Positions 17,725 through 26,131 are shown, counted from the first letter of the stretch. The stretch is 64,000 nt of DNA from Variovorax ginsengisoli (GCF_030486595.1 NZ_JAUJZH010000012.1:124001-188000), one strand, 5' to 3'. Program-made: numbers and translations. The notes: generated by a model not told the origin, from the letters alone.

Positions 17725-18621
17725 ATGCCCGTTGAAGCCCAAAGGGAAGAAGGTGCGTTCGCGCGTGGCGAGCGGCGGTTGAGCGTGTCGGCGTACATCG
17801 GTCTGGTCGCTTCCTGCCAGTCTGCCCTGAACGTCGGGATGGCTCGGCTCAGCCCGGCGAGCCAGGTGGCGATCTGGAGTTCTCTGCAGCCCGATGCGCT
17901 CCTGCCCTCCAGTGGGAGACGCACGTTGTGGGCGTTGCGGCGAGGCGTATTGGACGACCTGGCGCCCCTGGCCCAGAGCATGCTGCCAGCCGAACGGCAG
18001 TGGGTCCCCACGAAGGACGAGCAACTGGCCTTTCGCGCCGTGCTCGAGGCCCTCGCGACCGGCCGGCAAACACAAGGCGAGATCTGCGGTTTCTGCAACC
18101 TGATCCATGACTGGCCGACGGTGTTGGGCGTGTCGGAGTACCTCAAGGGTGAGCTTGCGGCCGCTGTACGCCTGGCGACGCTGGAGATCGTGGACAACGA
18201 CCAGCCGAGGCAGGTGCGATTGCCCAGCTGGGGCCTGGTCGGCGCGTTGCTGGACCCGGTCCGTGCCGCCGGGCGCCGGTCGGAGGTTGCCATCGGCGCA
18301 TTCACGGCGGCGCTCGCATCGCTGCTGGGGCCGGCGAGTGCGGTGCTCACCGAGGTCCACGCGCACCTGCTGGTTCGTCTCTACGGGGCCACGCGGGCAG
18401 GCCGCAAGGCTTCGGCGCCGGAAATCGCGCTGCGCACCCTGCCGCTGGTCACCAAAAAAGGCGTGTCCCTGTCGCCGCAACTGGCCGACAGGCTTCCGCA
18501 GGTCGTGCAGGATTTGGAGACCCTGGGCCTTGTCCAGCGAACCGAGACGCAACAGATTCGCTGGATTCCGCTCACCCTCGTCCACTTGCCGCCGGGCCAG
18601 GGCGCCGCGCCGCCGACTTGA
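17725..18621 (+). CDS. Hypothetical protein
   Basis: Unrecognised 298-aa protein. ATG 17725 has GGAGG 9 nt upstream. The composition is protein-like and mostly alpha-helical in appearance (for example GVSEYLKGELAAAVRLATLE), with no signal peptide. The opposite strand is also open for 508 codons here, but its translation is Arg/Gln-rich and repetitive as expected of a shadow. The C-terminal part (KKGVSLSPQLADRLPQVVQDLETLGLVQR) might be a winged-helix-like element; that is a guess. Confidence 0.55.
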   Translation: MPVEAQREEGAFARGERRLSVSAYIGLVASCQSALNVGMARLSPASQVAIWSSLQPDALLPSSGRRTLWALRRGVLDDLAPLAQSMLPAERQWVPTKDEQLAFRAVLEALATGRQTQGEICGFCNLIHDWPTVLGVSEYLKGELAAAVRLATLEIVDNDQPRQVRLPSWGLVGALLDPVRAAGRRSEVAIGAFTAALASLLGPASAVLTEVHAHLLVRLYGATRAGRKASAPEIALRTLPLVTKKGVSLSPQLADRLPQVVQDLETLGLVQRTETQQIRWIPLTLVHLPPGQGAAPPT

Positions 18622-18702
18622 CGGCGTCGTCGGTCACCGGCCGTCGTGCAAAAGCCGCGCGCCTTGGGTAGTATTTCCGGACGTTCGATCAGGAGCATTC
18701 CA

Positions 18703-19032
18703 ATGAGCAAGCGAACCATCGCAGTCAAGCCTGAGTCCGAGCCTCGTCCCGCGCGGCAGGCGGATTGGGAAATCGTCGAGCCCGGAGCCCCTGCAAACTT
18801 CGCAAGCTTCTCCTGGTCGATCACCGAAGTGGCGAGCGTGGGCGGCCGGACTCGGATCCGGTCCCGGACGACCCGCTGGACGGATGGCAAACTGGCGTCG
18901 GAGCGCTTCGAGGGCGAACTCGAGAGCGGCGCATACCAGCGGTTGGCGGCGCAGGCCCAGGCCCAGTTCGCCGAGCAAGTGCGCGCCCTGATGCAGCCCA
19001 TGCGCTGGCTGTGGCCATCGTTCAAGGAATAG
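18703..19032 (+). CDS. Hypothetical protein
   Basis: Unrecognised 109-aa soluble protein starting MSKRTIAVKPESEPRP, with AGGAG 7 nt before the ATG. Tryptophans cluster at WSITEVAS, RTTRWTDG and PMRWLWPSFKE. It contains no signal peptide or membrane segment. The good ribosome-binding site is the main argument that it is real. Confidence 0.55.
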   Translation: MSKRTIAVKPESEPRPARQADWEIVEPGAPANFASFSWSITEVASVGGRTRIRSRTTRWTDGKLASERFEGELESGAYQRLAAQAQAQFAEQVRALMQPMRWLWPSFKE

Positions 19033-19146
19033 CCGCTTGCCGGACGGCGACAGCGGTTGCCGAAGCGAGGCACAACCACGAGCGTGGCGCGGTTCCGTGC
19101 GGCACGGTCACTACACTCTTCGGTGTGCCCCACGAAACGCAACCCC

Positions 19147-19599
19147 ATGTCCCTGTCCGACCAACTCCACATTCCCGCGCCGAACCCGGACGGCAGCTTC
19201 GCCGCGCCGGCGGCTCCGCCGGCCGATAGCGCCGCCGACGCGCTGCGCGACGCGCAGGCGCAGCACGCCGCGCTGGCCGAGCAGCTCGACGCGGTCAACG
19301 AGCTGCTGGCCAAGCCGCTCAACGAGATCCTGGCGGACCGCGAGCGCTTCAAGGAATCGGCCGCCGCGTGGGACGCCTTCGGCGCCATGTGGATGCTGTC
19401 GCAGCGCGCGATGAAACGCGTGGCGGTCGACCTCGCTGCGCAGCTCGGCGTGAGCGAGGACGAGGTGGTGGCCCGCGCGATCGTGCACGCCAACGAGGTG
19501 CTCAACGGCGACGGCGTCGATCTGGGCGGCCTGGTTGCCGAGGCGCAACTCGCGCACATCGCCAGGCACAAGTCGTTGCTGCGCAAGCAGTTCCGCTGA
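19147..19599 (+). CDS. Hypothetical protein
   Basis: Small acidic, helical protein of 150 aa beginning MSLSDQLHIPAPNPDGSF. After an Ala/Pro linker come a coiled-coil-like stretch (ALRDAQAQHAALAEQLDAVNELL) and a compact C-terminal region. No known family recognised. It is 11 nt upstream of the Sir2 gene and may be co-transcribed with it. Confidence 0.6.
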   Translation: MSLSDQLHIPAPNPDGSFAAPAAPPADSAADALRDAQAQHAALAEQLDAVNELLAKPLNEILADRERFKESAAAWDAFGAMWMLSQRAMKRVAVDLAAQLGVSEDEVVARAIVHANEVLNGDGVDLGGLVAEAQLAHIARHKSLLRKQFR

Positions 19600-19610
19600 G
19601 CGCGGCGGCC

Positions 19611-20435
19611 ATGGACGACATCGCTTCGCTCGCCGACTTCGCCGCGCGCCACCGCCGTCTCTTCGTGCTGACGGGCGCCGGCTGCAGCACCGACTCGGGC
19701 ATTCCCGACTACCGCGATGCCAACGGCGACTGGAAGCGACCGTCGCCGGTGACTTTCCAGGCTTTCACCGGCGACGAACTCACGCGCCGCCGCTACTGGG
19801 CGCGCAGCCTCGTCGGCTGGCCGACCATGGCGACAGCCAGGCCCGGCGCCTCGCACCGCGCGCTGGCCCGGCTCGAGGCCTCGGGCCGCGTGGGACTGCT
19901 GCTGACGCAGAACGTCGACGGCCTGCACGATGCCGCCGGCAGCCGTCAGACCATCGACCTGCACGGCCGCATCGACACCGTGCGCTGTCTCGGCTGCGAG
20001 ACGCGCACGCCGCGTGCCCGATTGCAGCAGGCGCTGCGTGCGCGCAACCCCGCGTGGGCCGCACAGGAAGCCCGCGCTGCGCCCGACGGCGATGCGGATG
20101 TCGAGGGCAGGGATTTCGCAAGCTTCGACGTGCCGGCCTGTCCGCTCTGCGGTGGCATGCTCAAGCCCGACGTTGTCTTCTTCGGCGAGAGCGTGCCCCG
20201 CGAGCGCGTGCAAGCCGCCTACGCGGCGCTGAGCGAAGCCGATGCCGTGCTGGTCGCCGGATCGTCGCTGATGGTGTATTCGGGTTTCCGGTTCGTACAG
20301 GCGGCCGTGGCCGCAGGCAAGCCGGTGGTGGCGATCAACCTCGGACGCACGCGGGCCGACGATCTGTTGGCGCTCAAGGTCACGCAGCCGGTGGGCGACG
20401 CATTGACCGCCCTGGCCGAGCAGCTGGCGGCATGA
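19611..20435 (+). CDS. NAD-dependent protein deacetylase/deacylase, Sir2 family
   Basis: Sirtuin of 274 aa that would remove acyl groups from lysines using NAD+. The motifs are in order: LTGAGCSTDSGIPDYRD (about 20-36), TQNVDGLH, IDLHGRIDTVRC with the catalytic His, and zinc cysteines in CLGC and CPLC, then GSSLMVYSG. A roughly 40-residue insert sits between the zinc pairs. The start at ATG 19611 is the first in-frame Met with family homology. It converges on the FHA gene with 1 nt between stops. Confidence 0.92.
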   Translation: MDDIASLADFAARHRRLFVLTGAGCSTDSGIPDYRDANGDWKRPSPVTFQAFTGDELTRRRYWARSLVGWPTMATARPGASHRALARLEASGRVGLLLTQNVDGLHDAAGSRQTIDLHGRIDTVRCLGCETRTPRARLQQALRARNPAWAAQEARAAPDGDADVEGRDFASFDVPACPLCGGMLKPDVVFFGESVPRERVQAAYAALSEADAVLVAGSSLMVYSGFRFVQAAVAAGKPVVAINLGRTRADDLLALKVTQPVGDALTALAEQLAA

Positions 20436-20436
20436 T

Positions 20437-21096
20437 TCAGAAGTCGGAAGACCGGACGATGATCGGTTCGCGGCGCGTGGCGTCATAGCGCGACCAGGCG
20501 GCCACGTTGATCGCCACGTGGTTTTCCTCGTAGGCGCTCACCGCGCGGCTGGCGCCATCCGAGGCATGCACGTAGGCCCCGAAATGGGCCGCGAGCGCAT
20601 CGTCCGTGATCAGGGCTTCGATCTCGCGGCCTTGCACCGGGAGTGCGAAAGCCACGCCATTGCCGACCCAGCGCGCGCCGCGCGCGCCGCCGATGCGATG
20701 GCCGCTGGCATCGATGCCCCTGGGGGGTTCCAACGGCGCCCGCGCGGTTTCCACGGCTTCCTCGACGGGTTCCGGCTGCGGATCTTCGATGACTTCGGCG
20801 GACGCGAAGTCCCGGTCCAGATACATCATTTCGTAGTTGCAGATCTGGATCACGTCCCGGTCCAGCAAAGGCCGCAGCGCCACGTCGTCGCCGTTGACGA
20901 GTGTCCCGTTGGTGCTGTGAAGGTCGTGCAAGGTGACGAAATTCCCGAGCCTCGTGAGAACCGCGTGGGTCTTGCTGACGGTGGTGTTCGGGAGCACCAG
21001 GTGGTTGCTCAGGCTGCGACCGATCCTGAACTCGCCTTCGAGCAGCCGCACATTGCGCAGCGCCACACCGTTCTTCGTCACGATCAGAGTCGGCAT
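20437..21096 (-). CDS. FHA domain protein with C-terminal DUF1488-like domain
   Basis: 219-aa cytoplasmic protein beginning MPTLIVTKNGVALRNVRLLEGEFRIGRS. The FHA domain (residues about 18-85) holds the phosphothreonine-binding core: GRSLSNHLVLPNTTVSKTHAV and STNGTLVNG. After an acidic Glu/Pro linker, residues about 140-219 (VAFALPVQGREIEALITDDALAAHFGA...) resemble DUF1488. GGGGAG precedes the chosen start; the frame is open up to 21159. It would read a Ser/Thr phosphorylation signal, but no such kinase is seen nearby. Confidence 0.8.
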   Translation of the reverse strand: MPTLIVTKNGVALRNVRLLEGEFRIGRSLSNHLVLPNTTVSKTHAVLTRLGNFVTLHDLHSTNGTLVNGDDVALRPLLDRDVIQICNYEMMYLDRDFASAEVIEDPQPEPVEEAVETARAPLEPPRGIDASGHRIGGARGARWVGNGVAFALPVQGREIEALITDDALAAHFGAYVHASDGASRAVSAYEENHVAINVAAWSRYDATRREPIIVRSSDF

Positions 21097-21216
21097 CGCT
21101 CGGGCTCCCCTTTTTGGCGATGGTATTTCGTCACGGGCGTGGCCGCCCAGGATCGTCACAAGACGAGAGCAATGAGACGAACTGATACGGCAGGCGGCAG
21201 CCTGGCCGTGTTTGCG

Positions 21217-21423
21217 TCAATAGCGATACGGGTTGTCCGGACGGCGGTCGTAGCGGTCCGGCACGCCGTCGCGGTCGTAGTCACGCCGCCCGCCAGCGTG
21301 GGGTGGCGGCGGGGCAGGGCGGCTGTTGTAGTACGTGCCGGGCGGCGGACCGGCATCATAGGGAACGGCGACGCAGCCGGTGAGTGCGGCACCGGCCAGC
21401 AGGAAGGGAATGAGTATTTTCAT
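21217..21423 (-). CDS. Small lipoprotein
   Basis: 68-aa protein MKILIPFLLAGAALTGC... with a clear lipobox (LTGC) and a mature part rich in Pro, Asp, Arg and Tyr (GGRRDYDRDGVPDRYDRRPDNPYRY). The acidic DRDGVPDRYDRRPDN segment resembles a thrombospondin-type-3/calcium-binding repeat. No function can be assigned. Confidence 0.65.
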   Translation of the reverse strand: MKILIPFLLAGAALTGCVAVPYDAGPPPGTYYNSRPAPPPPHAGGRRDYDRDGVPDRYDRRPDNPYRY

Positions 21424-21478
21424 GCACCCAAGTTGCACCGATCCGCCGCCTGTGACCACCGGCGCATCCACCCGTGTC

Positions 21479-21496
21479 CAAGTAGGTGCATGCCGC
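21479..21496 (+). promoter_or_regulatory. Interspersed motif CAAGTAGGTGCATGCCGC, copy 2
   Basis: Matches 17 of 18 bases of the motif at 15995, with weaker similarity extending about 20 bases further upstream (CGGCGC and CCCGT). It lies between the small lipoprotein start and the kinase stop, both on the minus strand. Function unknown. Confidence 0.35.
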
Positions 21497-21508
21497 GTGA
21501 TGCGCCCT

Positions 21509-23977
21509 TCAGGCTGCTTCCCTGCGTCCCGCGAAATATTCAACCAGCCGCGTCTGTTCCTGCTCGAACGCCGGCATTCCGGCGAGTACCGCCTTCCAGT
21601 CCCCGTTGCGGCTGGCGCGGTCGATGGTCTCGCAGGCGGCCGCGAACGCGAGCGCACCGACCATCTTGCCGGCGCCGGCCATGCGGTGGGAAAACTGGGT
21701 GGCCTGGGCGGCGTCGTCGGCCGCCACCGCCTGCCGGAGTCCGGCCGAGTCGTCCTCGCAGGTTCGCCGGAACGTCGCCAGAACCTCTTCCACCATCGAA
21801 CCGTCGCCGCCGCATTTCGCCGCCAGCAGCGCCTCGTCGATCGGGCCGGCCGTGGGCGTGATGGCCGGGCCTGCGCCACCGGTCGCGGCGGGCGTCGGCG
21901 GCGCCAGGGGAAGCGGCAGCCATCGATCCAGCTTCTCGGTCAGCCGCGCCAGTTCGACCGGCTTGACCAGGAAGTCGTCCATGCCGGCGGCGAGACAGGC
22001 CTCGGCTTCCCCCTGGAGCGCGTTCGCGGTGCAGGCGACGATCGGGATGCGCCCGCCGGTCCCCGAGGCGGCTTCCTCGCTGCGGATGGCGCGCGCCAGC
22101 TCGTAGCCATCCATGTGGGGCATGTGGCAGTCGGTGATGACGAGGCCATAACGGCCCGCTTGCCACATCTTCAGGGCCTGGCCGCCGTCGTCGGCGGTCT
22201 GGGCGGCATAGCCAAGCGTTCGCACCTGGCGCAGGAGCAGCATGCGGTTGACGGGATGGTCGTCCACCAGCAGCACCAGCGTGCCCTCGGCCGCTGCCTG
22301 CGCCGCGGCGGGCGCAGCGCGCCGCGTGGCGATGGCCGTCGAAAGCGCACGCACGCTCCCGGCGCTCTCCGGGAGGGCGTCGGCCATGGGCAGCGACAGC
22401 TCCAGGGCGATCGTCGTGCCGCTTCCCGGCCGGCTGTCCATGCTGATCGAGCCACCCATCAGCTGTGCCAGCTGGCGGGAAATCACCAGCCCCAGTCCGG
22501 TGCCGCCGGGCCGCCGCCGCGCCTGCTCGCCGACCGCCTGGCTGAACGGCTGGAACAGGCGTTGCTGGTCCTCGGGCGAGATGCCGATGCCGGTGTCCTT
22601 CACCTCGAAGCGCAGGCGCTCCATCCCTTCCGATCGGCCCAGCCATTGGACGTTGATGTCGATCCAGCCCTCGGAGGTGAATTTGATCGCGTTGCTGACG
22701 AAGTTGTTGAGGATCTGGCGCAGCCGCACCGGGTCGACCGTCAGCGCCGGACTGACGCGCGGATCGACCATCCGGCGAACGATCAGGCATTTGCTGCTGG
22801 CATTGCCGAGGTAGATGCTCTGCACCTCCTCGACCAGGCGCTTGACCGAGGCGACTTCGGGGCGGATCTCCAGCTTGCCGGCCTCGATCTTCGAGAAGTC
22901 GAGGATGTCGTCGATGATGCGCAGCAGCGACCGGCTCGATTCCCGCACCAGACCCAGCGTCTCGCGCTGCTCGGGGTCCAGCTCGGTCAGGCCGAGCAGT
23001 TCAAGCATCCCCAGCATGCCGTGCATGGGTGTCCTGATCTCGTGGCTCATGGTCGCCAGGAAGGTGCTCTTGGCGCGGGTGGCGGCCTCCACCTCGGCGC
23101 TGCGCTGCGCCAGGGCCGCGTTCAGCCGCTCGATTTCGCGCTCCCGCTTCTTCCTTTCCGTCACGTCCTCCGAGATCGTCAGCAGGTAGCGCGGCTGGCC
23201 GGCCTCGTCGAGGATCGGGATCTTCTTCGCGTGCAGCACGCGCACGCTGCCGTCGTTCGCATGCAGAGTCTCCTCGGGGATGTCCACTTCCCGGCCCAGC
23301 GCCAGCGCTTCCTTGTCCTTGGCCGTGAAGAAGGCGGCCTCGGCACTGGAGCTGACGAAGTCGTCCACCGTCTTGCCCAGCAGTTCCTGCTCGCTGCGGC
23401 CGGTCAGCTCCTCCATGCGGCGGTTGACCCGCACCAGCTTCAGGTCGGCCGCGTCCTTGACCATGACCTGATAGGGAATATGGTGGATCACCGAGTTGAG
23501 GAACGCGTTGGCCGTTTCCAGTTCGGCCGTGCGCAGGTGCACGCGCGCCTCCAGCTCGGCGTTCAGGGCCCGCAGCTCGTCTTCGGCCCGGCGCAGCGTC
23601 GCCTTCTGCCGCTGTTCGGCGAGCGCTCGACGGACCGAGTAGAACAGCCGTCGCACCCGCTCCTTGAAGACGTAGTCCGTGGCGCCCGCCTTCATGCATT
23701 CGACCGCCTCCTCTTCGCTGATCAGGCGGGTCGACAGCACGATCAGGAGTGCTTCCGGCTGCTGCTGGCGCACCGCGTGCAGCATCTCCAGGCCGCCGGC
23801 TTCGTAGTCGGACAGGACCAGGTCGAAGGCTTGCCGATGCAGGGCGCGGACGAAGTCGTCGCGGGTCTGCACCCAGACGATGTCGCAGACCAGGCCCTCG
23901 TCCTGCAGCGTCCCGCGGATGCGCTGCGCGTCGGCCGGGTCGTCCTCCAGCTGCAGCACGCGAATGGCGGCGGTCAT
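21509..23977 (-). CDS. Hybrid sensor histidine kinase (REC-PAS-HisKA-HATPase-REC-HPt)
   Basis: Soluble phosphorelay kinase of 822 aa. In order: receiver 1 (about 5-125, phospho-acceptor in VLSDYEAGG), a coiled-coil linker, PAS (about 155-280), HisKA with His312 in ATMSHEIRTPMHG, HATPase (DTGIGISPEDQQRLFQPF, GGTGLGLVISRQL), receiver 2 (VLLVDDHPVN, VITDCHMPHMDG) and a C-terminal HPt with the His in FSHRMAGAGKMVGA. There are no membrane segments, so the signal is cytoplasmic or arrives via receiver 1. The start overlaps the stop of the upstream phosphatase gene (ATGA). Confidence 0.92.
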   Translation of the reverse strand: MTAAIRVLQLEDDPADAQRIRGTLQDEGLVCDIVWVQTRDDFVRALHRQAFDLVLSDYEAGGLEMLHAVRQQQPEALLIVLSTRLISEEEAVECMKAGATDYVFKERVRRLFYSVRRALAEQRQKATLRRAEDELRALNAELEARVHLRTAELETANAFLNSVIHHIPYQVMVKDAADLKLVRVNRRMEELTGRSEQELLGKTVDDFVSSSAEAAFFTAKDKEALALGREVDIPEETLHANDGSVRVLHAKKIPILDEAGQPRYLLTISEDVTERKKREREIERLNAALAQRSAEVEAATRAKSTFLATMSHEIRTPMHGMLGMLELLGLTELDPEQRETLGLVRESSRSLLRIIDDILDFSKIEAGKLEIRPEVASVKRLVEEVQSIYLGNASSKCLIVRRMVDPRVSPALTVDPVRLRQILNNFVSNAIKFTSEGWIDINVQWLGRSEGMERLRFEVKDTGIGISPEDQQRLFQPFSQAVGEQARRRPGGTGLGLVISRQLAQLMGGSISMDSRPGSGTTIALELSLPMADALPESAGSVRALSTAIATRRAAPAAAQAAAEGTLVLLVDDHPVNRMLLLRQVRTLGYAAQTADDGGQALKMWQAGRYGLVITDCHMPHMDGYELARAIRSEEAASGTGGRIPIVACTANALQGEAEACLAAGMDDFLVKPVELARLTEKLDRWLPLPLAPPTPAATGGAGPAITPTAGPIDEALLAAKCGGDGSMVEEVLATFRRTCEDDSAGLRQAVAADDAAQATQFSHRMAGAGKMVGALAFAAACETIDRASRNGDWKAVLAGMPAFEQEQTRLVEYFAGRREAA

Positions 23978-25677
23978 CGCGCTGCGTCCTGCTCGCCGCG
24001 CAGCGACTCGACGACCTCCTTGAACTCCTCGCGGTTGCGTTCGCTCAGCGCGGAGAGGGCCTCGTGTGCCTGCAGGATCCGCTGCTGCACGGCGGCGCGG
24101 ACGTCTCCCGTTCCCAGCGCGTAGAGAGGGGGCGCGGCGGGACCGTGCTCGCGGATCGCGGCCAGCACCTGCGCCATGCTCAGTTCCTCGAACAGGGCGC
24201 GCACCGCCGGCGTCACCCCCGTCAGCACCACGCCGCCCCGGTCGACCAGTTCGTGGACCGTGCCGAGGCAGGTGCTGTCCATGTACTCGCAGCCGGAGAG
24301 GTCGAGGACCAGGGGTCGTCCGCCGTCCAGCACGGCGAGGGCCGTTTCATGGAAGGCATCGCAATGCAGCCAGGTGGCCCTGCCGCGCAGCGCGAGGTGC
24401 GCGGCATGGTCGGATTCGCCGTAGAACACCACCTCGCTCTCCGGGCGCGGCGCGCCGGACGCCGTCGCCTCGGGCATCCCGGCGCCATTGTCGAACCAGG
24501 AGGCACCCGCGTGCGCGTCGATCAGCAGGATCGTCACGTCGTCCCGTTCCGCTCCTGCCGGCGCACCGGCGTGAAGCCGGGTGATGACCTCCTGCGCGCT
24601 GGCGACCGGGCTGGCGAGCACCTGCTGCAGCAGGTCCAGGTCGCGTTCCGACCCGGAGGGCAGGAGCCCGTCGGTGTAGAGCAGGATCCGGTCGCCCGCC
24701 AGCAGCTGGAGACGCTCCTGCAGGAAGTGCGCGTCCGGTGCCAGCCCGAGCGCGGGCCCGGTGCGGCGGACCAGGCGCGCCGGCTGGCCGTCGCGGGCGT
24801 GCAGCACCGGCGGATGGCCTGCCGATGCCAGCGTGAGGCTCGCGTCCGAGGTGTCCAGCAGGCCGAAGACGGCCGTGAGGAACAGCCCCGGCGCGGCATG
24901 AGCCTCGCAGATCGAGCGGTTCACCGCGGCCAGCACGTCCGCCGGCGGCAGCGCGAGGCCGGTCGCCGGGTCCACCAGCACCAGCCGCTGCTTGAACAGC
25001 ACCGAGAGCATCGCCGAGGTCACGCCGTGGCCGGTGGCGTCGGCCAGGTAGAAGGCGAGGTGCCGCTCGCCCAGCCGGACCACGTCGTAGAGGTCGCCGC
25101 CCACGTGCTGCCCCGGGCGGTACAGCGCCTGGATGCAATAGCCCTCCATCGGGGGCGGGCTGCGCGGCAGCAGGGCGCGCTGGATCACTTCCGCCCGCTC
25201 GAGGTCGCGGCGCAGCACTTCGGAGGTCTCCTCGAGCTCGCGGACCTTGCGCTGCAGTTCCCGGTGCAGACGCTCGCGTTCGGCCAGCAGTTGCCGCCGT
25301 TCGAGCGCGTTGCGCACCGCCACCCCCATTTCCTCGGCGCGCGGCGACTTCGGCAGGAAGTCGAACGCGCCCAGCCGGATGGCGGCCACCGCCGAGTCGA
25401 AGGTCTCCAGCCCCGACAGGACGATCCACATGGCGTCCGGCACGGCCTGACGTCCCCAGCGCAGCAGCTCCAGGCCGTCCATCCGCGGCATCATGATGTC
25501 GGTCAGCACCAGGACGATTTCGGGGTGCGCGCGCAGGACCGCCTGGGCGGCGATGCCGTCGACCGCCTCCAGGACCGGGGCGCAGCCGAGGCTTTCGAGG
25601 GCGCGCTTCACCAGCAGGCGAGTCACCGGCTCGTCATCCACCACCATCGCGACGGGAGGGGCAGCATCGAGGTTCAT
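23974..25677 (-). CDS. REC-SpoIIE phosphatase-STAS fusion response regulator
   Basis: 567-aa protein with an N-terminal receiver (MVVDDEPVTRLLVKRAL, VLTDIMMPRMDG, about 8-125), a coiled-coil linker, a PP2C-type SpoIIE phosphatase (GGDLYDVVRLGERHLAFYLADATGHGVTSAM, about 190-390) and a C-terminal STAS domain (PLVLDLSGCEYMDSTCLGTVHELV, about 440-540). STAS proteins are substrates in partner-switching systems, so phosphatase and antagonist are joined in one chain. The neighbouring hybrid kinase, translationally coupled, is the obvious phosphodonor. Confidence 0.9.
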   Translation of the reverse strand: MNLDAAPPVAMVVDDEPVTRLLVKRALESLGCAPVLEAVDGIAAQAVLRAHPEIVLVLTDIMMPRMDGLELLRWGRQAVPDAMWIVLSGLETFDSAVAAIRLGAFDFLPKSPRAEEMGVAVRNALERRQLLAERERLHRELQRKVRELEETSEVLRRDLERAEVIQRALLPRSPPPMEGYCIQALYRPGQHVGGDLYDVVRLGERHLAFYLADATGHGVTSAMLSVLFKQRLVLVDPATGLALPPADVLAAVNRSICEAHAAPGLFLTAVFGLLDTSDASLTLASAGHPPVLHARDGQPARLVRRTGPALGLAPDAHFLQERLQLLAGDRILLYTDGLLPSGSERDLDLLQQVLASPVASAQEVITRLHAGAPAGAERDDVTILLIDAHAGASWFDNGAGMPEATASGAPRPESEVVFYGESDHAAHLALRGRATWLHCDAFHETALAVLDGGRPLVLDLSGCEYMDSTCLGTVHELVDRGGVVLTGVTPAVRALFEELSMAQVLAAIREHGPAAPPLYALGTGDVRAAVQQRILQAHEALSALSERNREEFKEVVESLRGEQDAAR

Positions 25678-25735
25678 CAGGTCCGCCAGCGTTGCCGTGC
25701 AGACAGGGGATTTTCCGAGCCGGCGGGCGGGTTGT

Positions 25736-25906
25736 CTAGAAGCGGCCCGTTGCCCTTCGGATGACCGTCTTGTCCTTGGCCGGCGGCTTGCCGCCCGCGG
25801 GCGCTGCGGCCGACCGCGGCGCGCGCTTGGCGGGCTTGCGCCGGCCCTTGAGCGACTCGATCAGCGACAGGGCTTCCTTGTCGAACTTCGCTTTGTCGTC
25901 GGGCAT
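25736..25906 (-). CDS. Small basic protein, 56 aa
   Basis: The frame from ATG 25906 encodes MPDDKAKFDKEALSLIESLK followed by a Lys/Arg/Ala/Pro-rich tail ending KTVIRRATGRF. An amphipathic N-terminal helix and a basic disordered tail suggest nucleic-acid or membrane contacts, but no family is recognised. The stop lies 58 nt before the REC-SpoIIE-STAS start on the same strand, so it may lead that operon. Shine-Dalgarno support is weak. Confidence 0.5.
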   Translation of the reverse strand: MPDDKAKFDKEALSLIESLKGRRKPAKRAPRSAAAPAGGKPPAKDKTVIRRATGRF

Positions 25907-25947
25907 GGCGGCCCTTGGTTGTTGAGATTCTCTCTAGGGAAATCTCG

Positions 25948-25965
25948 TCGTTTTCCGGAAAACGA
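25948..25965. promoter_or_regulatory. Perfect 18-bp palindrome TCGTTTTCCGGAAAACGA
   Basis: Lies in the relatively AT-rich gap 25907-26182, 41 nt upstream of the 56-aa gene's start. It is a perfect dyad with no loop, so a protein-binding site is more likely than a terminator, although TATTTTT follows about 11 nt later on the plus strand. Confidence 0.4.
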
Positions 25966-26065
25966 GGATGTTGATATTTTTGACTATTGTTGAGAGGTTG
26001 AGCAAGTTTCCGGCTGGTCTGGGAAGTGCTCGGGCAACCTGAAGGATGAGGCCGAGGAACGCATT

Positions 26066-26083
26066 GTTCCGCCATACCGAAAC
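26066..26083 (+). promoter_or_regulatory. HipB-type operator O1 (GTTYCG-N6-CGRAAC)
   Basis: GTTCCG-CCATAC-CGAAAC, the first of three dyads of the form GTTYCG-N6-CGRAAC, spaced exactly 48 bp start to start before hipB. HipB proteins autoregulate by binding several palindromes in their promoter; this array fits that pattern although the sequence differs from the E. coli operator. Confidence 0.65.
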
Positions 26084-26113
26084 AAGCATCTTCCTTGCAA
26101 CGATTACGCTTTT

Positions 26114-26131
26114 GTTCCGTTATAACGAAAC
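26114..26131 (+). promoter_or_regulatory. HipB-type operator O2
   Basis: GTTCCG-TTATAA-CGAAAC, the most symmetrical of the three copies (only the fourth and fifteenth bases break the dyad). It lies 48 bp downstream of O1 and contains TATAAC, which may itself be part of a promoter. Confidence 0.65.

Noticed and set aside
17599..18585. Long upstream extension of the 179-aa minus-strand hypothetical gene.
   Set aside because: It would lie antisense to the 298-aa plus-strand gene, whose composition and ribosome-binding site are better.
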